A stretch of DNA of 64,000 nucleotides from Hydractinia symbiolongicarpus. Its lineage: Eukaryota; Cnidaria; Hydrozoa; Anthoathecata; Hydractiniidae. The notes beneath the pieces are model-generated. The model saw only the letters and a list, made by a program, of their open reading frames with translations. It ran no database searches and was not told where the DNA came from. Position 1 is the stretch's first letter, and the number at the start of each line of letters is the position of its first letter. Made by a program: the position numbers and the translations under genes. The DNA is taken from assembly GCF_029227915.1 (NCBI RefSeq), contig NC_079887.1:27341650-27405649 (forward strand). The letters are read 5' to 3'. Shown one piece after another: positions 41,601 through 56,057 of this stretch.

Positions 41601-43860
41601 ATCGCCGGCAAACGAAAATCCGCGATTTCCCGTAAATCCCGGACTCGGCCCGTATAGTCAAAAGTATACAAAGAAAGTACCCAGGGAGTAAACTCATTTC
41701 CCGAACGATTTTTTAAATTATTTTTTCACCACTAAAGCCCATGAGACTTGTAGTTTTCAATAATGTTTTCATTTTTGATGAGACGCTTAATGAAAGAGGT
41801 TTAATCGCCGGCAAACGAAATCCCCCGTTTTCCCGTAAATCCGGGGCTTGGCCCGTATAGTCAAATGTATACAAAGAAAGTACCCAGGGAGTAAACTCAT
41901 TTCCCGAACGATTTTTTAAATTTTTTTTTCACCACTAAAACGCATGAGACTTGTAGTTTTCAAAAATGTTTTCATTTTTGATGAGACGCTTAATGAAAGA
42001 GGTTTAATCGCCGGAAAACGAAAACCCGCGATTTCCCGTAAATCCCGGGCTTGGCCCGTATAGTCAAATGTATACAAAGAAAGTACCCTGTGAGTAAACT
42101 CATTTCCAGAACGATTTTTTAAATTATTTTTTCACCACTAAAACGCATCAGACTTGTAGTTTTTAAAAATGTTTTTATTTTTGATGAGACGCTGAATAAA
42201 AGAAGTTTAATCGCCGGCAAACGAAAACCCGCGATTTCCCGTAAATCCCGGCTTGGCACGTATAGTCGAATGTATACAAAGAAAGTACCCTGTGAGTAAA
42301 CTCATTTCCAGAACGATTTTTTAAATTATTTTTTCACCACTAAAGCCCATGAGACTTGTAGTTTTTAAAAATGTTTTCATTTTTGATGAGACGCTGAATA
42401 AAAGCAGTTTAATCGCCGGCAAACGAAAACCTGCGATTTCCCTAAATCCCGGACACGGCCCGTATAGTCAATAGTATACAAAGAAAGTACCCAGGGAGTA
42501 AACTCATTTCCAGAACGATTTTTTAAATTATATTTTCACCACTAAAACGCATGAGACTTGTAGTTTTTAAAAATGTTTTCATTTTTGATGAGACGCTGAA
42601 TAAAAGAAGTTTAATCGCCGGCAAACGAAAACCCGCGATTTCCCGTAAATCCCGGCATGGCCCGTATAGTCAAAAGTATACAAAGAAAGTACCCAGGGAG
42701 TAAACTCATTTCCCGAACGATTTTTTAAATTATTTTTTCACCACTAAAACGCATGAGACTTGTAGTTTTCAAAAATGTTTTCATTTTTGATGAGACGCTG
42801 AATAAAAGCAGTTTAATGGCCGGCAAACGAAAACCTGCGATTTCCCAAAATCCCGGACTTGGCCCGTATAGTCAAAAGTATACAAAGAAAGTACCCAGGG
42901 AGTAAACTCATTTCCAGAACGATTTTTTAAATTATATTTTCACCACTAAAACGCATGAGACTTGTAGTTTTCAAAAATGTTTTCATTTTTGATGAGACGC
43001 TGAATAAAAGAAGTTTAATCGCCGGCAAACGAAATCCCGCGTTTTCCCATAAATCCGGGGCTTGGCCCGTATAGTCAAATGTATACAAAGAAAGTACCCA
43101 GGGAGTAAACTCATTTCACGAACGATTTTTTAAATTTTTTTTTCACCACTAAAACGCATGAGACTTGTAGTTTTCAAAAATGTTTTCATTTTTGATGAGA
43201 CGCTTAATGAAAGAGGTTTAATCGCCGGAAAACGAAAACCCGCGATTTCCCGTAAATCCCGGGCTTGGCCCGTATAGTCGAATGTATACAAAGAAAGTAC
43301 CCTGTGAGTAAACTCATTTCCAGAACGATTTTTTAAATTATTTTTTCACCACTAAAACGCATCAGACTTGTAGTGTTTAAAAATGTTTTCATTTTTGATG
43401 AGACGCTGAATAAAAAAAGTTTAATCGCCGGCAAACGAAAACCTGCGATTTCCCTAAATCCCGGACTTGGCCCGTATAGGCAAAAGTATACAAAGAAAGT
43501 ACCCAGGGAGTAAACTCATTTCCAGAACGATTTTTTAAATTATATTTTCACCACTAAAACGCATGAGACTTGTAGTTTTCAAAAATGTTTTCATTTTTGA
43601 TGAGACGCTGAATAAAAGAAGTTTAATCGCCGGCAAACGAAATCCCGCGTTTTCCCGTAAATCCGGGGCTTGGCCCGTATAGTCAAATGTATACAAAGAA
43701 AGTACCCAGGGAGTAAACTCATTTCCCGAACGATTTTTTAAATCTTTTTTTCACCACTAAAACGCATGAGACTTGTAGTTTTCAAAAATGTTTTCATTTT
43801 TGATGAGACGCTTAATGAAAGAGGTTTAATCGCCGGAAAACGAAAACCCGCGATTTCCCG
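38621..43860 (+). repeat. Satellite ~5.26 kb duplication, copy 2
   Basis: Counterpart of 33.4-38.6 kb. Here the 'cgcacgag' monomers stand at 39,514, 40,121, 40,727 and 41,334, a regular 3-monomer spacing. In copy 1 one of these is missing and another monomer group takes its place. The ends differ: 'cccagcatgg' closes copy 1 (about 38,605), whereas copy 2 has 'cccgggcttgg' (about 43,866). No gene seen. Confidence 0.78.
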
Positions 43861-46800
43861 TAAATCCCGGGCTTGGCCCGTATAGTCGAATGTATACAAA
43901 GAAAGTACCCTGTGAGTAAACTCATTTCCAGAACGATTTTTTAAATTATTTTTTCACCACTAAAACGCATCAGACTTGTAGTTTTTAAAAATGTTTTTAC
44001 TTTTGATGAGACGCTGAATAAAAGAAGTTTAATCGCCGGCAAACGAAAACCCGCGATTTCCCGTAAATCAAGGCTTGGCACGTATAGTCGAATGTATACA
44101 AAGAAAGTACCCTGTGAGTAAACTCATTTCCAGAACGATTTTTTAAATTATTTTTTCACCACTAAAGCCCATGAGACTTGTAGTTTTTAAAAATGTTTTC
44201 ATTTTTGATGAGACGCTGAATAAAAGCAGTTTAATCGCCGGCAAACGAAAACCTGCGATTTCCCTAAATCCCGGACTTGGCCCGTATAGTCAAAAGTATA
44301 CAAAGAAAGTACCCAGGGAGTAAACTCATTTCCAGAACGATTTTTTAAATTATATTTTCACCACTAAAACGCATGAGACTTGTAGTTTTCAAAAATGTTT
44401 TCATTTTTGATGAGACGCTGAATAAAAGAAGTTTAATCGCCGGCAAACGAAATCCCGCGTTTTCCCGTAAATCCGGGGCTTGGCCCGTACAGTCAAATGT
44501 ATACAAAGAAAGTACCCAGGGAGTAAACACATTTCCCGAACGATTTTTTAAATTTTTTTTTCACCACTAAAACGCATGAGACTTGTAGTTTGCAAAAATG
44601 TTTTCATTTTTGATGAGACGCTTAATGAAAGAGGTTTAATCGCCGGAAAACGAAAACCCGCGATTTCCCGTAAATCCCGGGCTTGGCCCGTATAGTCGAA
44701 TGTATACAAAGAAAGTACCCTGTGAGTAAACTCATTTCCAGAACGATTTTTTAAATTATTTTTTCACCACTAAAACGCATCAGACTTGTAGTGTTTAAAA
44801 ATGTTTTCATTTTTGATGAGACGCTGAATAAAAGAAGTTTAATCGCCGGCAAACGAAAACCTGCGATTTCCCTAAATCCCGGACTTGGCCCGTATAGTCA
44901 AAAGTATACAAAGAAAGTACCCAGGGAGTAAACTCATTTCCAGAACGATTTTTTAAATTATATTTTCACCACTAAAACGCATGAGACTTGTAGTTTTCAA
45001 AAATGTTTTCATTTTTGATGAGACGCTGAATAAAAGAAGTTTAATCGCCGGCAAACGAAATCCCGCGTTTTCCCATAAATCCGGGGCTTGGCCCGTATAG
45101 TCAAATGTATACAAAGAAAGTACCCAGGGAGTAAACTCATTTCCCGAACGATTTTTTAAATTTTTTTTTTCACCACTAAAACGCATGAGACTTGTAGTTT
45201 TCAAAAATGTTTTCATTTTTGATGAGACGCTTAATGAAAGAGGTTTAATCGCTGGAAAACGAAAACCCGCGATTTCCCGTAAATCCCGGGCTTGGCCCGT
45301 ATAGTCGAATGTATACAAAGAAAGTACCCTGTGAGTAAACTCATTTCCAGAACGATTTTTTAAATTATTTTTTCACCACTAAAACGCATCAGACTTGTAG
45401 TTTTTAAAAATGTTTTTATTTTTGATGAGACGCTGAATAAAAGAAGTTTAATCGCCGGCAAACGAAAACCCGCGATTTCCCGTAAATCAAGGCTTGGCAC
45501 GTATAGTCGAATGTATACAAAGAAAGTACCCTGTGAGTAAACTCATTTCCAGAACGATTTTTTAAATTATTTTTTCACCACTAACGCCCATGAGACTTGT
45601 AGTTTTTAAAAATGTTTTCATTTTTGATGAGACGCTGAATAAAAGCAGTTTAATCGCCGGCAAACGAAAACCTGCGATTTCCCTAAATCCCGGACTTGGC
45701 CCGTATAGTCAAATGTATACAAAGAAAGTACCCAGGGAGTAAACTCATTTCCCGAACGATTTTTTAAATTTTTTTTTCACCACTAAAACGCATGAGACTT
45801 GTAGTTTTTAAAAATGTTTTCATTTTTGATGAGACGCTTAATGAAAGAGGTTTAATCGCCGGAAAACGAAAACCCGCGATTTCCCGTAAATCCCGGGCTT
45901 GGCCCGTATAGTCGAATGTATACAAAGAAAGTACCCTGTGAGTAAACTCATTTCCAGAACGATTTTTTAAATTATTTTTTCACCACTAAAACGCATCAGG
46001 CTTGTAGTGTTTAAAAATGTTTTCATTTTTGATGAGACGCTGAATAAAAAAAGTTTAATCGCCGGCAAACGAAAACCTGCGATTTCCCTAAATCCCGGAC
46101 TTGGCCCGTATAGGCAAAAGTATACAAAGAAAGTACCCAGGGAGTAAACTCATTTCCAGAACGATTTTTTAAATTATATTTTCACCACTAAAACGCATGA
46201 GACTTGCAGTTTTCAAAAATGTTTTCATTTTTGATGAGACGCTTAATGAAAGAGGTTTAATCGCCGGAAAACGTAAACCCGCGATTTCCCGTAAATCCCG
46301 GGCTTGGCCCGTATAGTCGAATGTATACAAAGAAAGTACCCTGTGAGTAAACTCATTTCCAGAACGATTTTTTAAATTATTTTTTCACCACTAAAACGCA
46401 TCAGACTTGTAGTTTTTAAAAATGTTTTTATTTTTGATGAGACGCTGAATAAAAGAAGTTTAATCGCCGGCAAACGAAAACCCGCGATTTCCCGTAAATC
46501 AAGGCTTGGCACGTATAGTGGAATGTATACAAAGAAAGTACCCTGTGAGTAAACTCATTTCCAGAACGATTTTTTAAATTATTTTTTCACCACTAAAGCC
46601 CATGAGACTTGTAGTTTTTAAAAATGTTTTCATTTTTGATGAGACGCTGAACAAAAGCAGTTTAATCGCCGGCAAACGAAAACCTGCGATTTCCCTAAAT
46701 CCCGGACTTGGCCCGTATAGTCAAAAGTATACAAAGAAAGTACCCAGGGAGTAAACTCATTTCCAGAACGATTTTTTAAATTATATTTTCACCACTAAAA

Positions 46801-48360
46801 CGCATGAGACTTGTAGTTTTCAAAAATGTTTTCATTTTTGATGAGACGCTGAATAAAAGAAGTTTAATCGCCGGCAAACGAAATCCCGCGTTTTCCCGTA
46901 AATCCGGGGCTTGGCCCGTACAGTCAAATGTATACAAAGAAAGTACCCAGGGAGTAAACTCATTTCCCGAACGATTTTTTAAATTTTTTTTTCACCACTA
47001 AAACGCATGAGACTTGTAGTTTTCAAAAATGTTTTCATTTTTGATGAGACGCTTAATGAAAGAGGTTTAATCGCCGGAAAACGAAAACCCGCGATTTCCC
47101 GTAAATCCCGGGCTTGGCCCGTATAGTCGAATGTATACAAAGAAAGTACCCTGTGAGTAAACTCATTTCCAGAACGATTTTTTAAATTATTTTTTCACCA
47201 CTAAAACGCATCAGACTTGTAGTGTTTAAAAATGTTTTCATTTTTGATGAGACGCTGAATAAAAGAAGTTTAATCGCCGGCAAACGAAAACCTGCGATTT
47301 CCCTAAATCCCGGACTTGGCCCGTATAGTCAAAAGTATACAAAGAAAGTACCCAGGGAGTAAACTCATTTCCAGAACGATTTTTTAAATTATATTTTCAC
47401 CACTAAAACGCATGAGACTTGTAGTTTTCAAAAATGTTTTCATTTTTGATGAGACGCTGAATAAAAGAAGTTTAATCGCCGGCAAACGAAATCCCGCGTT
47501 TTCCCATAAATCCGGGGCTTGGCCCGTATAGTCAAATGTATACAAAGAAAGTACCCAGGGAGTAAACTCATTTCCCGAACGATTTTTTAAATTTTTTTTT
47601 CACCACTAAAACGCATGAGACTTGTAGTTTTCAAAAATGTTTTCATTTTTGATGAGACGCTTAATGAAAGAGGTTTAATCGCCGGAAAACGAAAACCCGC
47701 GATTTCCCGTAAATCCCGGGCTTGGCCCGTATAGTCGAATGTATACAAAGAAAGTACCCTGTGAGTAAACTCATTTCCAGAACGATTTTTTAAATTTCTT
47801 TTTCACCACTAAAACGCATCAGACTTGTAGTGTTTAAAAATGTTTTCATTTTGATGAGACGCTGAATAAAAAAAGTTTAATCGCCGGCAAACGAAAACCT
47901 GCGATTTCCCTAAATCCCGGACTTGGCCCGTATAGGCAAAAGTATACAAAGAAAGTACCCAGGGAGTAAACTCATTTCCAGAACGATTTTTTAAATTATA
48001 TTTTCACCACTAAAACGCATGAGACTTGTAGTTTTCAAAAATGTTTTCATTTTTGATGAGACGCTGAATAAAAGAAGTTTAATCGCCGGCAAACGAAATC
48101 CCGCGTTTTCCCGTAAATCCGGGGCTTGGCCCGTATAGTCAAATGTATACAAAGAAAGTACCCAGGAGTAAACTCATTTCCCGAACGATTTTTTAAATCT
48201 TTTTTTCACCACTAAAACGCATGAGACTTGTAGTTTTCAAAAATGTTTTCATTTTTGATGAGACGCTTAATGAAAGAGGTTTAATCGCCGGAAAACGAAA
48301 ACCCGCGATTTCCCGTAAATCCCGGGCTTGGCCCGTATAGTCGAATGTATACAAAGAAAG
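43861..48360 (+). repeat. Satellite block with partial 12-monomer (2,431 bp) periodicity
   Basis: About 43.9-45.3 kb corresponds to about 46.3-47.8 kb. Shared marks are 'aaatcaaggc' at about 44,066 and 46,497, 'cccgtacagtcaaatg' at 44,485 and 46,916, and 'cccataaatccgggg' at about 45,072 and 47,504. The variant 'gtataggcaaaag' recurs near 46,110 and 47,931 (also 43,476). The last part of the block is less regular. No gene seen. Confidence 0.75.
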
Positions 48361-50780
48361 TACCCTGTGAGTAAACTCATTTCCAGAACGATTTTTTAAA
48401 TTATTTTTTCACCACTAAAACGCATCAGACTTGTAGTTTTTAAAAATGTTTTTATTTTTGATGAGACGCTGAATAAAAGAAGTTTAATCGCCGGCAAACG
48501 AAAACCCGCGATTTCCCGTAAATCAAGGCTTGGCACGTATAGTCGAATGTATACAAAGAAAGTACCCTGTGAGTAAACTCATTTCCAGAACGATTTTTTA
48601 AATTATTTTTTCACCACTAAAGCCCATGAGACTTGTAGTTTTTAAAAATGTTTTCATTTTTGATGAGACGCTGAATAAAAGCAGTTTAATCGCCGGCAAA
48701 CGAAAACCTGCGATTTCCCTAAATCCCGGACTTGGCCCGTATAGTCAAAAGTATACAAAGAAAGTACCCAGGGAGTAAACTCATTTCCAGAACGATTTTT
48801 AAATTTTTTTTTTCACCACTAAAACGCATGAGACTTGTAGTTTTCAAAAATGTTTTCATTTTTGATGAGACGCTTAATGAAAGAGGTTTAATCGCCGGAA
48901 AACGAAAACCCGCGATTTCCCGTAAATCCCGGGCTTGGCCCGTATAGTCGAATGTATACAAAGAAAGTACCCTGTGAGTAAACTCATTTCCAGAACGATT
49001 TTTTAAATTATTTTTTCACCACTAAAACGCATCAGACTTGTAGTGTTTAAAAATGTTTTCATTTTTGATGAGACGCTGAATAAAAGAAGTTTAATCGCCG
49101 GCAAACGAAAACCTGCGATTTCCCTAAATCCCGGACTTGGCCCGTATAGTCAAAAGTATACAAAGAAAGTACCCAGGGAGTAAACTCATTTCCCGAACGA
49201 TTTTTTAAATTTTTTTTTCACTACTAAAACGCATGAGACTTGTAGTTTTCAAAAATGTTTTCATTTTTGATGAGACGCTGAATAAAAGAAGTTTAATCGC
49301 CGGCAAACGAAATCCCGCGTTTTCCCGTAAATCCGGGGCTTGGCCCGTATAGTCAAATGTATACAAAGAAAGTACCCAGGGAGTAAACTCATTTCCCGAA
49401 CGATTTTTTAAATCTTTTTTTCACCACTAAAACGCATGAGACTTGTAGTTTTCAAAAATGTTTTCATTTTTGATGAGACGCTTAATGAAAGAGGTTTAAT
49501 CGCCGGAAAACGAAAACCCGCGATTTCCCGTAAATCCCGGGCTTGGCCCGTATAGTCGAATGTATACAAAGAAAGTACCCTGTGAGTAAACTCATTTCCA
49601 GAACGATTTTTTAAATTATTTTTTCACCACTAAAACGCATCAGACTTGTAGTTTTTAAAAATGTTTTTATTTTTGATGAGACGCTGAATAAAAGAAGTTT
49701 AATCGCCGGCAAACGAAAACCCGCGATTTCCCGTAAATCAAGGCTTGGCACGTATAGTCGAATGTATACAAAGAAAGTACCCTGTGAGTAAACTCACTTC
49801 CAGAACGATTTTTTAAATTATTTTTTCACCACTAAAGCCCATGAGACTTGTAGTTTTTAAAAATGTTTTCATTTTTGATGAGACGCTGAATAAAAGCAGT
49901 TTAATCGCCGGCAAACGAAAACCTGCGATTTCCCTAAATCCCGGACACAGCCCGTATAGTCAAAAGTATACAAAGAAAGTACCCAGGGAGTAAACTCATT
50001 TCCAGAACGATTTTTAAAATTTTTTTTTCACCACTAAAACGCATGAGACTTGTAGTTTTCAAAAATGTTTTCATTTTTGATGAGACGCTTAATGAAAGAG
50101 GTTTAATCGCCGGAAAACGAAAACCCGCGATTTCCCGTAAATCCCGGGCTTGGCCCGTATAGTCGAATGTATACAAAGAAAGTACCCTGTGAGTAAACTC
50201 ATTTCCAGAACGATTTTTTAAATTATTTTTTCACCACTAAAACGCATCAGACTTGTAGTGTTTAAAAATGTTTTCATTTTTGATGAGACGCTGAATAAAA
50301 GAAGTTTAATCGCCGGCAAACGAAAACCTGCGATTTCCCTAAATCCCGGACTTGGCCCGTATAGTCAAAAGTATACAAAGAAAGTACCCAGGGAGTAAAC
50401 TCATTTCCAGAACGATTTTTTAAATTATATTTTCACCACTAAAACGCATGAGACTTGTAGTTTTCAAAAATGTTTTCATTTTTGATGAGACGCTGAATAA
50501 AAGAAGTTTAATCGCCGGCAAACAAAATCCCGCGTTTTCCCGTAAATCCAGGGCTTGGCCCGTATAGTCAAATGTATACAAAGAAAGTACCCAGGGAGTA
50601 AACTCATTTCCCGAACGATTTTTTAAATTTTTTTTTCACTACTAAAACGCATGAGACTTGTAGTTTTCAAAAATGTTTTCATTTTTGATGAGACGCTGAA
50701 TAAAAGAAGTTTAATCGCCGGCAAACGAAATCCCGCGATTTCCCGTAAATCAAGGCTTGGCACGTATAGTCGAATGTATA
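48361..50780 (+). repeat. Satellite 6-monomer (~1,215 bp) tandem duplication
   Basis: 'aaatcaaggc' occurs near 48,523 and 49,737. A monomer with a shortened T-run and 'aaattttttttt' occurs near 48,800 and 50,015. The intervening variants keep the same order. A third 'aaatcaaggc' near 50,750 shows a further 5-monomer step. Both copies use 'gcatcag' monomers with 'gtagtgtttaaaaatg'. No gene seen. Confidence 0.75.
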
Positions 50781-53625
50781 CAAAGAAAGTACCCTGTGAG
50801 TAAACTCACTTCCAGAACGATTTTTTAAATTATTTTTTCACCACTAAAGCCCATGAGACTTGTAGTTTTTAAAAATGTTTTCATTTTTGATGACACGCTG
50901 AATAAAAGCAGTTTAATCGCCGGCAAACGAAAACCTGCGATTTCCCTAAATCCCGGACACAGCCCGTATAGTCAAAAGTATACAAAGAAAGTACCCAGGG
51001 AGTAAACTCATTTCCAGAACGATTTTTTAAATTATATTTTCACCAATAAAACGCATGAGACTTGTAGTTTTTAAAAATGTTTTCATTTTTGATGAGACGC
51101 TGAATAAAAGAAGTTTAATCGCCGGCAAACGAAAACCCGCGATTTCCCGTAAATCCCGGCATGGCCCTTATAGTCAAAAGTATACAAAGAAAGTACCCAG
51201 GGAGTAAACTCATTTCCCGAACTATTTTTTAAATTATTTTTTCACCACTAAAACGCATGAGACTTGTAGTTTTCAAAAATGTTTTCATTTTTGATGAGAC
51301 GCTGAATAAAAGCAGTTTAATCGCCGGCAAACGAAAACCTGCGATTTCCCTAAATCCCGGACTCGGCCCGTATAGTCAAAAGTATACAAAGAAAGTACCC
51401 AGGGAGTAAACTCATTTCCAGAACGATTTTTCAAATTATTTTTTCACCACTAAAACGCATAAGACTTGTAGTTTTTAAAAATGTTTTCATTTTTGATGAG
51501 ACGCTGAATAAAAGAAGTTTAATCGCCGGCAAACGAAAACCTGCGATTTCCCTAAATCCTGGACTTGGCCCGTATAGTCAAAAGTATACAAAGAAAGTAC
51601 CCAGGGAGTAAACTCATTTCCCGAACGATTTTTTAAATTATTTTTTCACCACTAAAACGCATGAGACTTGTAGTTTTCAAAAATGTTTTCATTTTTGATG
51701 AGACGCTGAATAAAAGCAGTTTATTCGCCGGCAAACGAAAACCTGCGATTTCCCGTAAATCCCGGCATGGCCCGTATAGTCAAAAGTATACAAAGAAAGT
51801 ACCCAGGGAGTAAACTCATTTCCCGAACGATTTTTTAAAATATTTTTTCACCACTAAAACGCATGAGACTTGTAGTTTTCAAAAATGTTTTCATTTTTGA
51901 TGAAACGCTGAATAAAAGCAGTTTAATCGCTGGCAAACGAAAACCTGCGATTTCCCTAAATCCCGGACTCGGCCCGTATAGTCAAAAGTATACAAAGAAA
52001 GTACCCAGGGAGTAAACTCATTTCCAGAACGATTTTTTAAATTATTTTTTCACCACTAAAACGCATAAGACTTGTAGTTTTTAAAAATGTTTTCATTTTT
52101 GATGAGACGCTGAATAAAAGAAGTTTAATCGCCGGCAAACGAAAACCTGCGATTTCCCTAAATCCTGGACTTGGCCCGTATAGTCAAAAGTATACAAAGA
52201 AAGTACCCAGGGAGTAAACTCATTTCCAGAACGATTTTTTAAATTATATTTTCACCACTAAAACGCATGAGACTTGTAGTTTTTAAAAATGTTTTCATTT
52301 TTGATGAGACGCTGAATAAAAGAAGTTTAATCGCCGGCAAACGAAAACCCGCGATTTCCCGTAAATCCCGGCTTGGCCCGTATAGTCAAAAGTATACAAA
52401 GAAAGTACCCAGGGAGTAAACTCATTTCCCGAACGATTTTTTAAATTATTTTTTCACCACTAAAACGCATGAGACTTGTAGTTTTCAAAAATGTTTTCAT
52501 TTTTGATGAGACGCTGAATAAAAGCAGTTTAATCGCCGGCAAACGAAAACCTGCGATTTCCCTAAATCCCGGACTCGGCCCGTATAGTCAAAAGTATACA
52601 AAGAAAGTATCCAGGGAGTAAACTCATTTCCAGAACGATTTTTTAAATTATTTTTTCACCACTAAAACGCATAAGACTTGTAGTTTTTAAATATGTTTTC
52701 ATTTTTGATGAGACGCTGAATAAAAGAAGTTTAATCGCCGGCAAACGAAAACCCGCGATTTCCCGTAAATCCCGCGCTTGGCCCGTATAGTCAAAAGTAT
52801 ACAAAGAAAGTACCCAGGGAGTAAACTCATTTCCCGAACGATTTTTTATATTATTTTTTTACCACTAAACGCATGAGACTTGTAGTTTTCAAAAATATTT
52901 TCATATTTGATGGGACGCTGAATAAAAGAAGTTTAATCGCCGGCAAACGAAAATCCGCGATTTCCCGTAAATCCCGGACTCGGCCCGTATAGTCAAAAGT
53001 ATACAAAGAAAGTACCCCGGGAGTAAACTCATTTCCCGAACGATTTTTTAAATTATTTTTGCACCACTAAAACGCATGAGACTTGTAGTTTTCAAAAATG
53101 TTTTCATTCTTGATGAGACGCTGAATAAAAGAAGTTTAATCGCCGGCAAACGAAAACCCGCGATTTCCCGTAAATCCCGGACTCGGCCCGTATAGTCAAA
53201 AGTATACAAAGAAAGTACCCAGGGAGTAAACTCATTTCCCGAACGATTTTTTAAATTATTTTTTCACCACTAAAACTCATGAGACTTGTAGTTTTCAAAA
53301 ATGTTTTCATTTTTGATGAGACGCTGAATAAAAGAAGTTTAATCGCCGGCAAACGAAAACCCGCGATTTCCCGTAAATCCCGGACTCGGCCCGTATAGTC
53401 AAAAGTATACAAAGAAAGTACCCAGGGAGTAAACTCATTTCCCGAACGATTTTTTAAATTATTTTTTCACCACTAAAACGCATGAGACTTGTAGTTTTCA
53501 AAAATGTTTTCATTTTTGATGAGACGCTGAATAAAAGAAGTTTAATCGCCGGCAAACGAAAACCCGCGACTTCCCGTAAATCCCGGGCTTGGCCGTATAG
53601 TCAAAAGTATACAAAGAAAGTACCC
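50781..53625 (+). repeat. Satellite block: mixed, 'gcagtttaat' and 'cctgcgatttcccta' variants dominate
   Basis: About 14 monomers in the usual orientation. Marks include 'cccggcatgg' near 51,163 and 51,767, and, at 53,020-53,600, three nearly identical consecutive monomers of the 'gaaaacccgcg'/'cggactcggccc' type. That last run is the longest stretch here with a 1-monomer period. No gene seen. Confidence 0.75.
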
Positions 53626-56057
53626 AGGCAGTAAACTCATTTCCCGAACAATTTTTTAAATTACTTTTTCACCACTAAAACGCATGAAACTTTTAGTTTT
53701 TAAAAATGTTTTCATTTTTGATGAAACGCTAAATAAAAGAAGTTTAATTGCCGGCAAACGAAAACCTGCGATTTCCCGTAAATCCTGGACTCGGCCCGTA
53801 TAGTCAAAAGTATACAAAGAAAGTACCCAGGGAGTAAACTCATTTCCCAAACGATTTTTTAAATTATAATTTCACCACTAAAACGCATGAGACTTGTAGT
53901 TTTCAAGAATGTTTTCATTTTTGATGAGACGCTAAATAAAAGCAGTTTAATCGCCGGCAAACGAAAACGTGCGAATTCCCGTAAATCCCGGGCTTGGCAC
54001 GTATAGTCGAATGTATACAAAGAAAGTACCCTGAGAGTAAACTCATTTCCAGAACGATTTTTTAAATTATTTTTTCCCCACTAAAACGCATAAGACTTGT
54101 AGTTTTTAAAAATGTTTTCATTTTTGATGAGACGCTGAATAAAAGAAGTTTAATCGCCGGCAAACGAAAACCCGCGATTTCCCGTAATTCCCGGCTTGGC
54201 CCGTATAGTCAAAAGTATACAAAGAAAGTACCCAGGGAGTAAACGCATTTCCCGAACGATTTTTTAAATTATTTTTTCACCACTAAAACGCATGAGACTT
54301 GTAGTTTTTAAAAATGTTTTCATTTTTGATGAGACGCTGAATAAAAGCAGTTTAATCGCCGGCAAACGAAAACCTGCGATTTCCCTAAATCCCGGACTCG
54401 GCCCGTATAGTCAAAAGTATACAAAGAAAGTACCCAGGGAGTAAACTCCTTTCCAGAACGATTTTTTAAATTATTTTTTCACCACTAAAACGCATAAGAC
54501 TTGTAGTTTTTAAAAATGTTTTCACTTTTGATGAGACGTTGAATAAAAGAAGTTTAATCGCCGGCAAACGAAAACCCGCGATTTCCCGTAAATCCCGGGC
54601 TTGGCCCGTATAGTCAAAAGTATACAAAGAAAGTACCCAGGAGTAAACTCATTTCCCGAACAATTTTTTATATTATTTTTTTACCACTAAACGCATGAGA
54701 CTTGTAGTTTTCAAAAATATTTTCATATTTGATGGGACGCTGAATAAAAGAAGTTTAATTGCCGGCAAACGAAAATCCGCGATTTCCCGTAAATCCCGGA
54801 CTCGGCCCGCATAGTCAAAAGTATACAAAGAAAGTACCCAGGGAGTAAACTCATTTCCCGAACGATTTTTTAAATTATTTTTTTACCACTAAAACGCATG
54901 AGACTTGTAGTTTTCAAAAATGTTTTCATTTTTGATGAGACCCTTAATGAAAGAGGTTTAATCGCCGGCAAACGAAATCCCGCGTTTTCCCGTAAATCCG
55001 GGGCTTGGCCCGTATAGTCGAATGTATACAAAGAAGGTACCCAGAGAGTAAACTCATTTCCCGAACGATTTTTTAAATTTTTTTTTCACCACTAAAACGC
55101 ATGAGACTTGTAGTTTTCAAAAATGTTTTTATTTTTGATGAGACGCTTAATGAAAGAGGTTTAATCGCCGGAAAACGAAAACCCGCGATTTCCCGTAAAT
55201 CCCGGGCTTGGCCCGTATAGTCGAATGTATACAAAGAAAGTATCCTGTGAGTAAACTCATTTCCAGAACGATTTTTTAAATTATTTTTTCACCACTAAAA
55301 CGCATCAGACTTGTAGTTTTTAAAAATGTTTTCATTTTTGATGAGACGCTGAATAAAAGAAGTTTAATCGCCGGCAAACGAAAACCCGCGATTTCCCGTA
55401 AATTTTGGCTTGGCCCGTATAGTCAAAAGTATACAAAGAAAGTACCCAGGGAGTAAACTTATTTCCCGAACGATTTTTTAAATTATTTTTTCACCACTAA
55501 AACGCATGAGACTTGTAGTTTTCAAAAATGTTTTCATTTTTGATGAGACGCTGAATAAAAGAAGTTTAATCGCCGGCAAACGAAAACCAGTGACTTCCCG
55601 TAAATCCCGGGCTTGGCCCGTATAGTCAAAAGTATACAAAGAAAGTACCCAGGGAGTAAACTCATTTCCCGAACGATTTTTTAAATTATTTTTTCACCAC
55701 TAAAACGCATGAGACTTGTAGTTTTCAAAAATGTTTTCATTTTTGATGGGACGCTGAATAAAAGAAGTTTAATTGCCGGCAAACGAAAATCCGCGATTTC
55801 CCGTAAATCCCGGACTCGGTCCGTATAGTCAAAAGTATACAAAGAAAGTACCCAGGGAGTAAACTCATTTCCCGAACGATTTTTTAAATTATTTTTTCAC
55901 CACTAAAACGCATGAGACTTGTAGTTTTCAAAAATGTTTTCATTTTTGATGAGACGCTTAATGAAAGAGGTTTAATCGCCAGCAAAAGAAATCCCGCGTT
56001 TTCCCGTAAATCCGGGGCTTGGCCCGTATAGTCGAATGTATACAAAGAAAGTACCCA
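53626..56057 (+). repeat. Satellite higher-order repeat of 12 monomers (2,431 bp), second family, copy 1
   Basis: It starts at the unusual 'cccaggcagtaaac' (about 53,625), which returns at about 56,056. Other shared marks are 'acttttagtttttaaaaatg', 'ttataatttcacc', 'gaaaacgtgcgaattc', 'ttttttccccacta', 'cccaggagtaaac' (one G short; about 54,635 and 57,067), 'gagacccttaatg' and 'aaccagtgacttcccg'. The monomers are not those of the 22.5-27.4 kb unit, although the unit length is the same. No gene seen. Confidence 0.88.
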
